A stretch of DNA of 64,000 nt from Phoenix dactylifera (GCF_009389715.1 NC_052394.1:23614399-23678398), one strand, 5' to 3'; numbered from the stretch's first letter, positions 12,131 through 24,030 are shown. Notes: generated from the sequence alone by a model not told the origin. Numbers and translations: made by a program.

Positions 12131-12705
12131 TTGGATACGTCGACCGAATTTCTACATTTTGACTGGCCGGTATCCACTGCATATCAAATCAAACGTGCGA
12201 GTAATTAAAACTCGACTACTGCGTAAACGAGACGAGACGACCCGGAGATGGACATCAGCATGGGCGGTGGTGGGCTCGGAGATGAAGAGGTTTGGGGTTG
12301 GCCTCGGACCGACCAAGCTAGAAAAAAAAATGAAAAGATCTACCCACGTTACGTATCTTAAAAATATTAACAAATCACAATAAGATATAGAAAAAAAATG
12401 AAAAGCGAGAAATCGGACGAATATGGGAGTGAGATTTGGGGATGAATCTTGGACGAAAATAGGAGTAAAAAAGTAGACGAAAAAGCAACAGTATGGGAAA
12501 GGAGGGATCTTAAAAGGGCCGTGGAGGCGCCGACACGAAACAAAGAGAAGGGTCGCCGGTCCCTTATTTCCTTCTTATCCTCTCCCTTCGCGGGTTTCAG
12601 GCGCTCACTGCGTCGCAATTAGTGCTGGGTTCTGGGTTTGGTGATAGAGAAATACCCTGGGTTGAGGTAGTTTTGTTTCTTGGGATACCAAGAGGAAAGC
12701 AAAGG
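12131..12705. other. upstream region of the 12,706 gene
   Basis: No independent gene is seen. The last 200 bases become GC-richer (12,510-12,610), as expected for a plant promoter and 5' UTR. No clear TATA box is evident. An ATG-free leader cannot be guaranteed. Confidence 0.4.
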
Positions 12706-14552
12706 ATGGAGGGCAAGAAACCCACCGCTTCGTCTTCTTCTTCTTCTTCGAGAATTGCCGATGATCTTTTCGGCCGGAAGGAGGCCGCGGCTTCCTCTGC
12801 TTCCTCCTCATCCGCATCCTCTGGCTACTTCAGCAGCGTCTTCCCTCCTGCCTCATCGGTAACTTCTTCTGCTGCTTTGTTAGTGTTGATCGTGATCGAT
12901 TCTGATCGAAACAAACGAGAGAAGTTATCGTGATCCGTCCCGAGGTTTTGGTTTTATGTTCTTGTTGCACGACTTCTACCTCATTGGTGTTGTCGGAATT
13001 TCCACTCAAGTTATTACTGGGATGCGGCTTTTAGGTTTGCGAGGTTTTGGGGCTTATTCGTGTCGTGTGCATGGCTTAGTTGTGCATTTTTCTTTTCGGT
13101 TTGGGGTTTTATAAATTTATGTTGTTTGCTGTTTATACTTGATGGATTTTTTGATTTTGTCATTTGAAAGTTGCGGATTGTTAGGTTGGATCTGCTTGTT
13201 GGGTTTTGTGATTCTTCATGGGAATGATATGGTTCTGTACTTTGTAGTTAGGATTGAATTCGAGCTGACACTTTCTATGCCTCACATATAGATCTTGCAT
13301 GTATTCTATCTTTGATTGGTAGTGTACGATAGGCTGCTGCTCGTGTTTTTGGGGCTTTGTAACGGTGGCTTCATGCTTCAGGCTCTGATCGTTCTCTGTT
13401 TTATGATGTTAGGTCGTGGGAAAGGATTCGGCTCATTCCGACTTGTACTGGACGTTGGACAAGCAAAGAACTGAGGGTCGGATAGGGAATGCTCAGAGCT
13501 CAAGAGCAGGTTCTTGAATATTCTCTTCTTGACGTCACTGTTCAAATTCAACGCTCTTTGTTTCTTTCTGTTTCATGTCTTATATGTCATGTAGAAGACA
13601 CCTGCTTCAAAGATTGTCATTCCTCGATGCTTGAATACCAATAACCTATGAGAGGCCACCACTTGTTGATGGGTTCCAAAGTCATACTTGAAGATTGTAA
13701 TGCATGCCTGAATTCATTTATTTGTGAAGTGGAATTCTGATAACACAAGATTAGGGCTTGTGGAGTAAAGGACCAAAAATCTCTTTTTGTTAGGCCATGG
13801 CATATCCATTTCTTGTGCTTCAATATATTCTTGAAGCTCGATGTTGGGAGAAGTGATAGAATGATATAATGCTGAACTAACTAATAAAGCATCTGCGATT
13901 CTACTTAACCAATACATGTCGGTCTGTTTCTTGTGGATTTGATTGCAACTATAGGTTCTGTTAGATCCAGTATTACATATTATTTCTAGACTATTGTTAA
14001 TGACAAACTCTGCTATAAAGTTACACCTGCAGATGATAAATGTCAAGGCCGCCCAAGCAAAAGCCACAACACAAGCAACAAAGATGGGAAATCAGCCTAT
14101 CCTATTGAATCAACTGAATCGTCCTATTTCGGCTCTTCTATTCATTATGGTGGCAGAGAATTTTATAGCAGCTCTCCATCCATGCAGAGTTCTGGAGCTT
14201 ATAATAATGTAAGTGAAAACTAACATTTATAAGGTAACAAATTACGAGATGTAATTAAAAGTATTTATGCTTGATTGTGTGATTGAATTTTATATTTTTT
14301 TGGTACTTTGGGAAGATGAAATCCAATTCTATAACATGCATCATTTTGTATTTCTTTGTGTTCTAAACTCGTGCAGTATAAAAACAATGGTGAAGATGAT
14401 TTGGGTGATTCAAATGTTGCTACTAGAGGTGATTGGTGGCAAGGTACAATACCAGTCTAAAAATTTTGGGTAAATAGCATGTATTGAGGAGACAAACAGT
14501 TCTCTAACTTATCCATTTTTTTCTTACTTTGCCAGGTTCACTTTACTATTGA
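12706..14552 (+). CDS. plant-specific protein, MEGKK...WWQGSLYY family
   Basis: Five exons, 12,706-12,858, 13,413-13,509, 14,033-14,208, 14,377-14,443 and 14,536-14,552, give 169 residues. All junctions are GT-AG and the phases match. The protein starts MEGKK, has a serine-rich stretch, then the conserved block DLFGRK, SGYFSSVFPPASSVVGKDS, a polar disordered middle, SSIHYGGREFYSS, and the ending GDWWQGSLYY. From memory, this start, the F-PP-S-V-G motif and the WWQGSLYY end define an angiosperm family of small, disordered, functionally uncharacterised proteins. The last exon is only 17 bases and is supported by the family ending. There is no signal peptide or membrane segment. Family assignment is strong; the biochemical role is unknown. 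Confidence 0.88.
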
Positions 14553-17500
14553 GGATATTATCTAGACCAGCATGCTCTCCATTTAGGTAGGAAGAGGGTA
14601 CTTTGAAGCTGAGTTCAGTATTAATTTCATGCATATATCACTTTCAATTATTATTGTAGTTCTAAAAGCTTGTCATCCTTATTTTCTTCTGAAGTAATTA
14701 TATAAATATGGCCATGTACACATCATGCCAGCTTGAATAATTTGTTGGCCAAAGGGTTTTGATAAGATATTACATGTTATCATTGCTGTATTGCAAACAT
14801 TTTTTGCTTGTATGTTTCTCAAAGGTTGGTTGACAGATTTAACTGCTTTAGTTTGTGTTCTATACTTTGTTTGTTGATGCAACCTCACAATCGATAAATT
14901 TTGCAAAATTAGCATTTAATATATTTTTGTTTTTCTTGACATAAATCTGCTAACAGCGATTTTATCATCATTAATATCATTCAGATCTGTATAACTTTAG
15001 GCTTTATCGATGAAGATACTTCTTTAAATTTTTTCAATTGCAAGACTGCCGTAATTCTTATTTGTTGTGTGATACTGCATGCTCATAGCAACCCAAATGG
15101 AAATGATTTGATTTATGACTCATTACCTTGATTAGATTTGGTCTCCTGACGTTAAAAATTCTTCATGTGTTGTTAATTTGTATTTGCATGAAAAATTTAC
15201 TAATCTGCTGTGCCTTTTTTTCTGTTATGAAGATATTTGATTTTTCTCCTTATACTACAGGTATAGACATTGATACAGTAATCTTTCAACACATTCTAAT
15301 TTCTAACTACTTTCATCCATGAGCTGTAACCCTTACTTTTTCCTAAATACCATAGTTTGAAGAATACAAATTGGGTTTCATTTGTTCTAAGATGGTGATT
15401 TTATGACTGAAAATTCAAGCTTGATATCAGGCATAGCATGCTATATGAAGAGAGACACAGTGAAAGATGATTGAGGTGGTGATTAGCAGTTCTAATTCGA
15501 CTTTTCTTTTGCTTCTGTTTCATCTGAAATCATGTTTGGCTCATTTAACAGGAAGCCATTGACAACTAGCTTTTTGAAAATTTCACCATATTCTGGAGCT
15601 TGTCAGCTTTTTCATCATGGTTGTATTATTACTGGATTTCCTACATTGTTGATACAGAGATATATGATTCCTAGCTGTGCCATTTATATTTACTATTTCC
15701 ATTTTGATTTACTGCGCTTAGGTTGTAATTTGTGATCTTTCTATAATCCCAAATATCATCTCCTCCTTAAACAATTTAATAGTGATTTCTGGTCTCTTGG
15801 TATTCCCTATGTAGCCATCTCATGACAGTTACCTCAACTCGTCTATTTCAATACATCACTTCTATTAAACTTTCTACTAGTAATTTTCTATAAATTTACA
15901 GTTTCAGATGATTTGTTACTTCTAGATTACTTCTTTTTTCTGTCTAGATTACTTCTGTTTCTTGTTTTTCTTAACACAATCGTTCAGAATTTTCAATGCA
16001 CATTATCTTGTATCTCACCCTAATTCTTCGATTCTCATCTCAACACTTTCAATTTTCTCTTGAACCATGAAGATTAGCGTCAATTCATCAACAAGCCTCC
16101 TCCTTCTATATGGAATCCATCACAACTGGATCCTGTCCATGTTAAACTCCGGTACCTAGTATTGTTGTCTCTTCTCTCCATCAAAATTCTCTTGGTCTCT
16201 TCTCCAATTGCAGACGGTAATAGAAACAGGAAATCTCCACCTTTTAAAGGGGTGATTATGATTGATGGAGCATATGGCTATAACATCTACCTTCATACAT
16301 TCCTTGTTAATGCTATATTCAGATATTCTAAGATAATCAATTGTAACCTATACTTGCTAGTTTTCTGGCAAGCACGACTTGATTCCCATGCCCCTCAAGT
16401 ATCAAGCAATAACAAATTAGCTGTTAATGTGTGGTTTGCAAGTCTTTTATAAGAAAATATTCTGAATAATTCAAGCGACACATTCAAACAACTATTTGTA
16501 GATTTTGTAGATTTAGAATAAGAATAGTCATTGTAGACCTATTAACTTAAATTGCAGATATCTTACTACTTTATAGGTTCATTTTAGTGCATTTTCCTTT
16601 TGATGAACTCGTTGCTATGCTATTGTTGTTGTTTTGGGCAGTATTGTTGGAGCAGGATGGCATTTTCTTCTCTTCTTCTTTTTTTGTTCATTACCATAAC
16701 TAGTGCTTCAGCAGCCATATTACCTCTCTCTCTTGTGCTTGCTTGCTCTCTATGTGAATATTCAAGTGATTGATTATTTATACATGACCAATAATACATC
16801 CGTAACTCTTATCAACATCGATCTGCTAGTAAGCACATTATAGATTCACTCCATGCTTATGCTTGCAATGCTAAAGCTTTAACTAGTATGAGCAGGTTGG
16901 GTCTCAGCTCTCTGACTCTTGCTGGTCATCCCTATTATTCTATTGAATCCTCCAGATTATGTTCTATAGTTTGGTACTAGGTAGTTGATAATCAATTTTC
17001 ACTTCTTGAACTTAAGAAAGAAATATTTGCTGTTAACTGTAACTGCTGGATGACCATTTCCCCCCAAAACAGTGTAAAATCCCACAATACGGTGTATTTA
17101 TTTTCTCGGGGAAAAAAATATGGAGCGCTTTCATTGCTAATGAACATACCACATCCCAAACTTGTTCTAATAGTTTAGGTGGCTTCGAACGCACCAAAGA
17201 ATTTCATTCTCTCATGAACAGCACTTGTTTTTAGTTCAATATCTTGTCATGTTTAACATGGTATAGGTGATAAAGATGGTCCTGTGAAAGGAGGTTGTCG
17301 TGCGCAACAGTGCAAGTTCGGCCAGCGCACCTCTATTTATCAAACAGCCTAACACGATCATACTATGGGGTAATAAAGCTAAGTGAGGAGATGCTTTAGT
17401 GGTTAGCGTCAAACATGAGAGGCGTAGATTCGAGCATAAAAGCAAGAGAAAAGGCATATGTTGAAGATTTTTAGGAGATGAAATTTCTCATGATGTCGTC

Positions 17501-19627
17501 CCCTTAAAAGTTGCATATAATTAGCCATCATTTAGGCATACAATTCATGTACAGAACGCGGACTTTACACTAGACAGTGAACAGAATCTCTTTCGGCCAT
17601 CATATTGCTCCATAAATTCGACAGTAGTATCTGAAAAATAGATAATTGAGCTCCTATAATCAACATTTATGTGAAATTATAAATTTTGCACAAAAAGGTC
17701 CTTGGTGGTGTCCCTGGTGTATAAGTTAGTGGAGTGTCTGTAAGTTACATGTATTTATTGTAACCAATTCTTGAATACGTGTAGCCTTCTTTTTCTTCTG
17801 TTTTTTTTTCTTTTCCTAGACAACTGCATTTCCTGTGCATTTCCTTTTTTTTTTCCAACTTTTTTTTTTGGTAAGCTTTTCTAATCTTCAGAGATCACAT
17901 ACCTTGCTAACAGGTATTTCAGGAAGCTGTTAAAGATAGCTGCTATGTCGTCCAACTAGTGGTGAAACTTGTATTTGGTTTTGTTACTAGAAGCATCAGC
18001 TTTGACGAACCAAACAATCAGTTTTTTTTTTCACTGTTTATATCTTAGGGTGGAAAGTTGCAAAGACTGTTCATACTTAATGAAGCAGCAGACCTGAAAC
18101 CTGGATAGGTTTTCTTGTTTTGGACTTTGTCTTGTCAGTAAACTATACTAGGCCTTCATCCCTCCAGCTTCAATTGTAACGAGGATGAATGGCCACTTAA
18201 TTATGTATGCTTTTAATATATAATTATATAATATTAAGTAGTTTCTATAAGTTTGTGTTGTATGGCCTATACAAAGAAAATTAGTCTAATTCAATGTGTC
18301 TATGAATCCGTTGCTTATAATGATTATGTCAGGTTTTTGTTGATTTAATTAAGAAGATGAAATATGTGTGCCTGTTTACCCTCAGCATGCCGGATCATCA
18401 GATTACAGCAAGCATCCTTTGTTCTTTAATCTATATATGAAGCCTTGCAGGACAATCTAGAGCTGTAGCAAGTCCTTGCTTTGTGGGATGGACGTCAAAC
18501 ATGTCTCTCGTGGATTCTACCTTGAGCTCGGCCTGCTGCATTTTATGGCTACGAAATTTATTGAAAAAAAAAAATCAGAGGAGAAGAGGAAGATGCAGTT
18601 TGGGGACGGAGGGGATACGTAAACGTCTTTTTTTTTTCATGGCTGCCTGCTTAATTTACTTATTTATGCAGTATTTTATGTTTCATACTTGTACATAGAA
18701 GTTTTCTTGTTTCTGTACAAAGGCTTGTTTTGTTCAAACATACCAGCAAGGGATGATGAAACACAACATTGCCATCGAAGTCAAGGGATCAGCCATAAAA
18801 ATTTTCTTTCAAGGATTAAACATAAAATGGCAATCAATCCGTGGGGCAGACATTGATTTCCCCAATGAAATAGCATTAGAGTGGTGCCGTGGACCTATTT
18901 CTATACTTTTGTGTGGTCGTAACATGTTTAATGTGCTGTGCTGCTAGGATCCCCTTTCAACTTTTAGACTCTACTGGGAAGTTATCCTGGACGATTCCAC
19001 CTTGAGGACATTACCTAAAAAAAAATGCAATCCTGAGAGGGTGAGGAGGATGTAAAATTGATGTTTTTTGTATCCACAGGCATCACAAACATATTATTTG
19101 AAACCCAAGATAGCTGCTAAGTTTGACGCTCCTCGTCGATTTAGAACGCCTTCAGATTTAGATGTTTCTAAAGCAGAATACGACGCACTAAAATTGTTTA
19201 AACTCAGCCGAAGGCAGTGAAAAATATAAAGAAAGCTGTGGTTTATAAAGCACGAGGAATCATTGACCTGTGGAAGTTTAGAACACATGTGAGAGTATAT
19301 TTGGATTGATCGTAATAAATTCTTGCGAATCATCTACTACGTATCAGGTAGGTGATCACCAAACTCATCACTTGAAACAGAACTTAGATGCATTTATTTC
19401 ATAACACGATGATAAAATTGAACAACTTCATCACCAGAACAAGAGCCAAGACTACTCTCGAGTCTCAACACAGCAAGCAACCATTTATTTACTATGTCCA
19501 TACACCAAGTCTGACACCATATGGCATTTTCAACATCATATTTATGCCAACAGGAGCTACAGCATCATAGGCATTACTCCAGAAGCTACTAGTAGCGGTC
19601 GCCAGTCTTCCTTCAACCCTCTGTTCT
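14553..19627. other. about 5 kb intergenic, 3' flank of the 12,706 gene
   Basis: AT-rich with T-tracts (17,800-17,870; 18,020-18,030) and no reading frame with coding character. The first few hundred bases must hold the 3' UTR of the upstream gene. Text around 18,380-18,560 has exon-like composition and a CAG near 18,450, but I cannot build a frame from it. 17,380-17,450 has a weak tRNA-like A-box/B-box look (see rejected items). Confidence 0.4.
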
Positions 19628-20084
19628 TCAAGGCACGGTATACGCTGCAGGCAAACGTAAGACAGATCGTTTTGAGGAGAACGTGAAACGAATCTGATGG
19701 GAGAAAAGCAGAGAAAATAAAACATTACAGTACTCAAAACTCACCACCACATTTGTATCCCACAGGGCGATCTGCCAGGTTGCACCGCTTGGGAATTGTG
19801 ATTGCTACTTCAGGCTTGACTCCGGCACTCTTTGCAGTATCCGACAGCATAACAGCACAGAGGCAACTTGGGTTCTGGCCTAGCTTCTGCACCTCTGCAC
19901 AGCACGTACTCGAAACCTGGGCCTCGGCATCTTGTGATGCTGATGCACACGGAGCCATCCGAAAGGCCATTCTGTTCACAGGAACCTTCCCACATTCCCC
20001 AGCTCCATTGGCCCTCTCCAACCCAGCGATACTGGCAACCACAAGCAATCCAAGAATGCAGAGGTACTTCATTGCAACTTCCAT
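19628..20084 (-). CDS. eight-cysteine lipid-transfer protein (copy 1)
   Basis: Exons 20,084-19,745 and 19,644-19,628 give 118 residues. The signal peptide spans about residues 1-28 (hydrophobic YLCILGLLVVASIAG, ending ANGA). Mature cysteines are at 31, 46, 61-62, 74, 76, 101 and 112: the eight-cysteine helix-bundle motif of the LTP/2S-albumin superfamily, with CLC and IPKRC signatures. Reading through the donor would end GGEF; splicing the 17-base second exon gives the family-type tail YKCGAYTVP, so I prefer the spliced form. The start at 20,084 was chosen because an upstream ATG-like codon lies at or before the expected transcription start; a TATA box is at 20,126-20,133. Likely role: extracellular binding or shuttling of lipids. 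Not a classical type 1 or 2 LTP by spacing. Close paralogue at 23,431-23,889. Confidence 0.9.
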
Positions 20085-20125
20085 CTCTCGCTCTTCAATG
20101 CACAAAAACATGATCGACAATGGGG

Positions 20126-20133
20126 TATTTATA
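20126..20133 (-). promoter_or_regulatory. TATA box of LTP copy 1
   Basis: The minus strand reads TATAAATA, about 42 bases before the start codon. The blocks 'agatgactgccat' (20,171-20,183) and 'ccttaatgga' (20,200-20,209) are also found at matching distance in the copy 2 promoter (23,977-23,989 and 24,011-24,020). Confidence 0.65.
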
Positions 20134-20281
20134 ACTAGATGAGCTCCTAGAAGACATTATCCAAAACACTAGATGACTGCCATCTCACAGCGCATATAAC
20201 CTTAATGGAGGCAGCACCATATCAACTACAGTTTGTTTATTGTAGCACTAACTACCGCCCATCCAAATGGATTGAGCAATA

Positions 20282-21763
20282 TCACCTCCATCGGTCCCGT
20301 GGAAGTGGGTATTTGCAGTAATCATTATTATCTTTTACTTCAGCGCCTTTAGAGATGCACAGGAAGAGCCTCTCATAAGCTGCCGCCATCTTTGCCGCAG
20401 TAAATAGCTGCAGTGCTCTGTTTCTCGCAACCTCACCTTTCTTCGCGAGCACCCCTCTTCCATCTCCCAGAATTCTGTGCAAGGACTTCTTGAGTGAATC
20501 GACCGTCGGCAAAAACGTGTAGCCGATCTCTGGCCCCACGATCAGAGAGCCTGTGATGCTGGCAAACCGTGTGCCCATCACGGATACACCTGAAAGCATC
20601 GCTTCGATAAAGGTATGGTCCAGCCCCTGCGCTCTGAGCGTCGGATTAATGAAGACATCGAGCGAGTTGTAGAAGCTGGCCAATTGTTTCTGCTCCAAAG
20701 GACCCAGAACAAGTAAATTTGGTCCAAGCTCCCTGTATCTATTACCCCATGGTCCGTCTCCAGCAACCAGGACGTAGACGTTTCTTTGGAAGCTCGCATT
20801 CTCCATGAAGACCTGCTTCAGTGCTTCAAACATCAATGGATGGCCTTTATCCTTCACCAACCTCCCCGCCAGTCCTACTACTAGAGTCGCGCTGTCGGGG
20901 ACCCCGACCTTCCTCCGGAACTCCCTACCGCTTGCTGCATCCGGTTTGTAGGTTTCTTCATCGACACCATTTACAATTATGTGAACTCGTTCTTCTGGAA
21001 TCATATATATTCTCTTGAGGACATCTCCGACATGATCGCTCGTAGCTACATGGTGGGCATAGTCGCGGAAGAACTTGACTTCATCAACCACCTTGGCGAC
21101 TCTTTCTGTAAATACGGAGGGACGAGGCTCTTGCGGACCACGGAGGAGATCTTGGACGATGTCGGAATGTATGGTTTCGTAGGCTATACCATGCCAGGAA
21201 ACAGCAAGATGGCTGAGATTACGGGCACGGCCGTGCAAGAGGCCGACGCTTTCGGTATGGATCATGTCGAAGGGTTTCCCCGTGGTATTCTGGACGCGGA
21301 ATCGCTCCCATGCCAGAGCCTGGTTGAGGTAACCGGCGGGACTTGGCGGGGTCGCGTGGAATTTTATCTTGGCATCGGGGTAGTCTGGAAAGGCGGAGCT
21401 TGATGAGGTTGTGAAGACATGGATCTCATGGCCTCTTCGGGCGAGGGCGAGATGGAGGGTGAGAGCGTGTCGTTCCAGGCCTCCGGCAAGACTCCGACGC
21501 GGCCATCGCTTCACGAAGAGAGCTATCTTGAGGAGCCTGGGTGGCGGACCGGGAGAGAAGGAGAGGTGGTTCCATGCAGAAGGGTAGGCAAGGAGATCAA
21601 AAGTTTGGTTCTGCTTTGGTAGCGCGATGGCAGATTCAGTTTTACAGGGAGCAAAGCACCGAGACCAATATACGAAAGACATGGGCGTTAGTGCGGAAAA
21701 TACGAAGAGGAAGCAGCAGAGCTGGTAGAAATTGGAGGAGAAGGTGGGATGATCCTTTGCCAT
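20282..21763 (-). CDS. GT4-type glycosyltransferase, single exon
   Basis: An uninterrupted 493-codon frame starts at ATG 21,763. Residues about 13-33 form one hydrophobic segment after a short N-terminus, giving type II membrane topology and probably a Golgi location. The rest is a GT-B fold retaining-transferase pattern: AGGLERHALTLHLALARRGH at 93-112 (glycine-rich nucleotide-side loop), NGVDEETY at 265-272, GLAGRLVKDKGH at 298-308 and the acidic EX7E-like region HTFIEAMLSGVSVMGT at 383-398. This matches the plant GT4 group of Arabidopsis At1g75420/At1g19710 type, about 480-490 residues, so it looks full length. Donor and acceptor sugars are unknown. Its 3' end lies only 198 bases from the LTP copy 1 start, so its 3' UTR overlaps that promoter. 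The long plus-strand frames within it are shadows. Confidence 0.9.
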   Translation of the reverse strand: MAKDHPTFSSNFYQLCCFLFVFSALTPMSFVYWSRCFAPCKTESAIALPKQNQTFDLLAYPSAWNHLSFSPGPPPRLLKIALFVKRWPRRSLAGGLERHALTLHLALARRGHEIHVFTTSSSSAFPDYPDAKIKFHATPPSPAGYLNQALAWERFRVQNTTGKPFDMIHTESVGLLHGRARNLSHLAVSWHGIAYETIHSDIVQDLLRGPQEPRPSVFTERVAKVVDEVKFFRDYAHHVATSDHVGDVLKRIYMIPEERVHIIVNGVDEETYKPDAASGREFRRKVGVPDSATLVVGLAGRLVKDKGHPLMFEALKQVFMENASFQRNVYVLVAGDGPWGNRYRELGPNLLVLGPLEQKQLASFYNSLDVFINPTLRAQGLDHTFIEAMLSGVSVMGTRFASITGSLIVGPEIGYTFLPTVDSLKKSLHRILGDGRGVLAKKGEVARNRALQLFTAAKMAAAYERLFLCISKGAEVKDNNDYCKYPLPRDRWR

Positions 21764-23430
21764 GGTTGAGCGCTAGCTACAAAGGGAAGGGAAGGGGAGG
21801 GGAGGGGAGGGACCGAATGAGGAAACAAACTTGGAGATGAATGAGATCTCAAATGAAAGAAAAAGGAGTCGATCTTAGTTACAAGACCCAAGACTAAATA
21901 CGGGGTATGCTATTTGACTTGTGGAATCATCCGCATGTGCATAGTGCTGGCTTTTAGGCAGATTTAGGTTCGAAACCATCATAAGCAACCTCTTTGTTAA
22001 ATTTCCTTCGAGGTTTTACGGTCAAGATCGTGTTTTACATTTTTTTTCCTTTCTTTTTCTTGTTTTGAGCGGAGTTGTCCCCACTGCCCATTGACCTCAT
22101 TGGTGCTTCCAATGCTTCCAAACCATGAACAAACATACACCAGGTAATTAAATAAAAATACAGAAAATTGTATCACACCTCCAAATTGAAAAGAGAACTA
22201 ATAATAGTATTTGGTTCCTTGGTAACTGCAAATGGGTCGGGTTGACCCATGACCCGACCCGACCCATATAGATCTGATCCGATCCGAATTTTAGGACCCA
22301 CGGGGCTGAGCCGGATCCTAAATTTGAACCTGTTTTATTTTTCGGATCGGAATTAGGTCAATCCAATCTTGACCTGATTCGTTTTGACCCGAACCTGAAT
22401 TGTCCCTTTAGATATGTAAAACCACATGCCGCAGCCGCAGTCCTGTAGCCGGCAAGGGATGAAGTTACTTTTGTAATGCAAGAAGATGACACCATCTTAG
22501 TCTTCTTAATATCCTGCTTCAGAAAAACAGGGATGGTGATGCCCGTAATCTTCGTTTAATTTTAAAAGCCATATGCATAGCGCCAAATGCCTACTAAATG
22601 TTCCAAAGTGATGGCCGACCACTTCACTGGAGGCAATCTATTATATAACTTGAGATTAAATTAAGGCCATGAGACGGTGGTGGCTAATCTACCCAACAAT
22701 TACTCCCTCATGCAAGCCTGAATCAGAAGACAAATGTGGAAGGAACAAGAGAGCCTTCACATAGTTCCATTTTTTTTTTTCCAAACGAAGGTTACATTTA
22801 TGGGGGAAAGAAAAATCAAAACCAAAACTCGAGGGAAAATTAGTGGTACGTTCGGTGAAACTAAGTGAAGAGAACCCTAGCAATGTTGGGTGGCTCGAAG
22901 CGGTCAAAACCAGGAACGATTTACAAGTGTGCACATAAAGTAACATTAATCGGAAATTTGTCTTCATTTTCTGTGAAAGGAAATGTGGTTCCAGGTAAGT
23001 ATATCCCTCATGACCTACTCTCTTTGAAATGTTCGACAGACTGCTCGCAATATTTGATGGTTTGAGTTTCAGTTTGATGTGAGTTGGACTTGTATCAGGG
23101 AACAAATTGTTAAAGTGGATTACTTTCCTTTTCGTTCCTCCGGCAGAAAGTGATCGAGCTGCATTTGACATACTAAACTGCACCAAAAGTGCAGCCAAAA
23201 TCATGCATAAAAATTTGCAGCTTCATTCAGCACATCAATAACTTATTTATTTATTAGATTTATTAGGATATACATGCTTCATAGTTCACACACTGCCAGC
23301 AGCATATTACAACTACTCCACCATCATATACTCCAAGATGAGCTCAAAACATCATATCCAGCAAACTGGCAGCTAGAAACACTTCCACTATTCTTCCACA
23401 GTGATCCGTTTTTCCTCAACTTCTCGATGC
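21764..23430. other. intergenic between GT4 and LTP copy 2
   Basis: 21,764-21,900 is the probable GT4 leader (CT-rich on the coding strand). 22,228-22,400 is a degenerate tract built on GACCCG and GGATCCGA words. The rest, including 22,689-23,204, shows no coding character despite a long minus-strand open frame. The last part should be the 3' UTR of LTP copy 2. Confidence 0.45.
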
Positions 23431-23889
23431 TTAAGGCAAGGTATAACCTGCAAGCAAAGGTTGGTTTCTTTCAGGAAAACCACAAAGAATTTGATGGAAA
23501 GAAGCAAAAAAAATGTATAGAAGGAGCATCATGAGAACACCCAACCTACCTCCACATTTGTAACCCACAGGGCGGTGTGCAAGTCTGCACCGTTTGGGGA
23601 TCGTCATTGCTATCGCCGGCTTGACCCCAGCTCTCTTTGCAGTGTTTGAGAGCATCACAGCACAGAGGCATCTTGGGTTCTTGCCCAGCTTCTGCACCAC
23701 CAAGCAGCATTGAGCTGAAACCGGGGCGCGAGCATCATGCGATGCCGACGCACAGGGAGCCATCCTCAGAGCCATCTTATCCGCAGGAACCCTCCCACAT
23801 TCCCCAGCTCCATCAACACTCTCCAATCCTACCGCCCCTGCAAGCAGAAACAATCCAAGAAGGCAGAGATACTTCCTTGAGGCCTCCAT
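23431..23889 (-). CDS. eight-cysteine lipid-transfer protein (copy 2)
   Basis: Exons 23,889-23,550 (340 bases) and 23,447-23,431 (17 bases) give 118 residues, the same exon lengths and cysteine positions as copy 1 (31, 46, 61-62, 74, 76, 101, 112). Signal peptide about 1-28. The tail is YKCGGYTLP after splicing. The most conserved block is CLCAVMLS-TAK-AGVKP-IA-TIPKRC. The 102-base intron is a multiple of three and has no in-frame stop, so unspliced RNA would encode 152 residues with an extra hydrophobic insert. Likely role as for copy 1, an extracellular lipid carrier. TATA at 23,934-23,942. The two copies differ by a moderate number of substitutions, so the duplication is not recent. Confidence 0.9.
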   Translation of the reverse strand: MEASRKYLCLLGLFLLAGAVGLESVDGAGECGRVPADKMALRMAPCASASHDARAPVSAQCCLVVQKLGKNPRCLCAVMLSNTAKRAGVKPAIAMTIPKRCRLAHRPVGYKCGGRLGVLMMLLLYIFFASFHQILCGFPERNQPLLAGYTLP

Positions 23890-23933
23890 CTCTCACTAAT
23901 ACTTTGCACAAACCGTGCCTGTTTGCTTGGGTA

Positions 23934-23942
23934 TTATATATA
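23934..23942 (-). promoter_or_regulatory. TATA box of LTP copy 2
   Basis: The minus strand reads TATATATAA, 45-53 bases before the ATG. It sits at the same relative place as in copy 1, with the two shared upstream blocks further out. Confidence 0.6.
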
Positions 23943-24030
23943 CTGATGAACTCCCGGAGTCATCAATCGTCGTGATAGATGACTGCCATGCCACCTCATA
24001 AGCCATACAGCCTTAATGGACTCGGCACTA

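Noticed and set aside
17380-17450. tRNA-like A box and B box, possible second SINE
   Set aside because: The B box (gtagattcgagc) is poor, with no poly(A) and no target-site duplication.
19753-20142. Plus-strand frame of 129 codons over LTP copy 1
   Set aside because: Antisense shadow. The minus frame has the signal peptide and eight-cysteine motif.
20981-21840. Plus-strand open frames
   Set aside because: They are antisense shadows of the GT4 glycosyltransferase, whose minus frame carries the conserved motifs.
22689-23204. 171-codon minus-strand open frame
   Set aside because: No domain, mixed low-complexity residues, and it ends in T-tract DNA. Not conserved-looking and no promoter seen.
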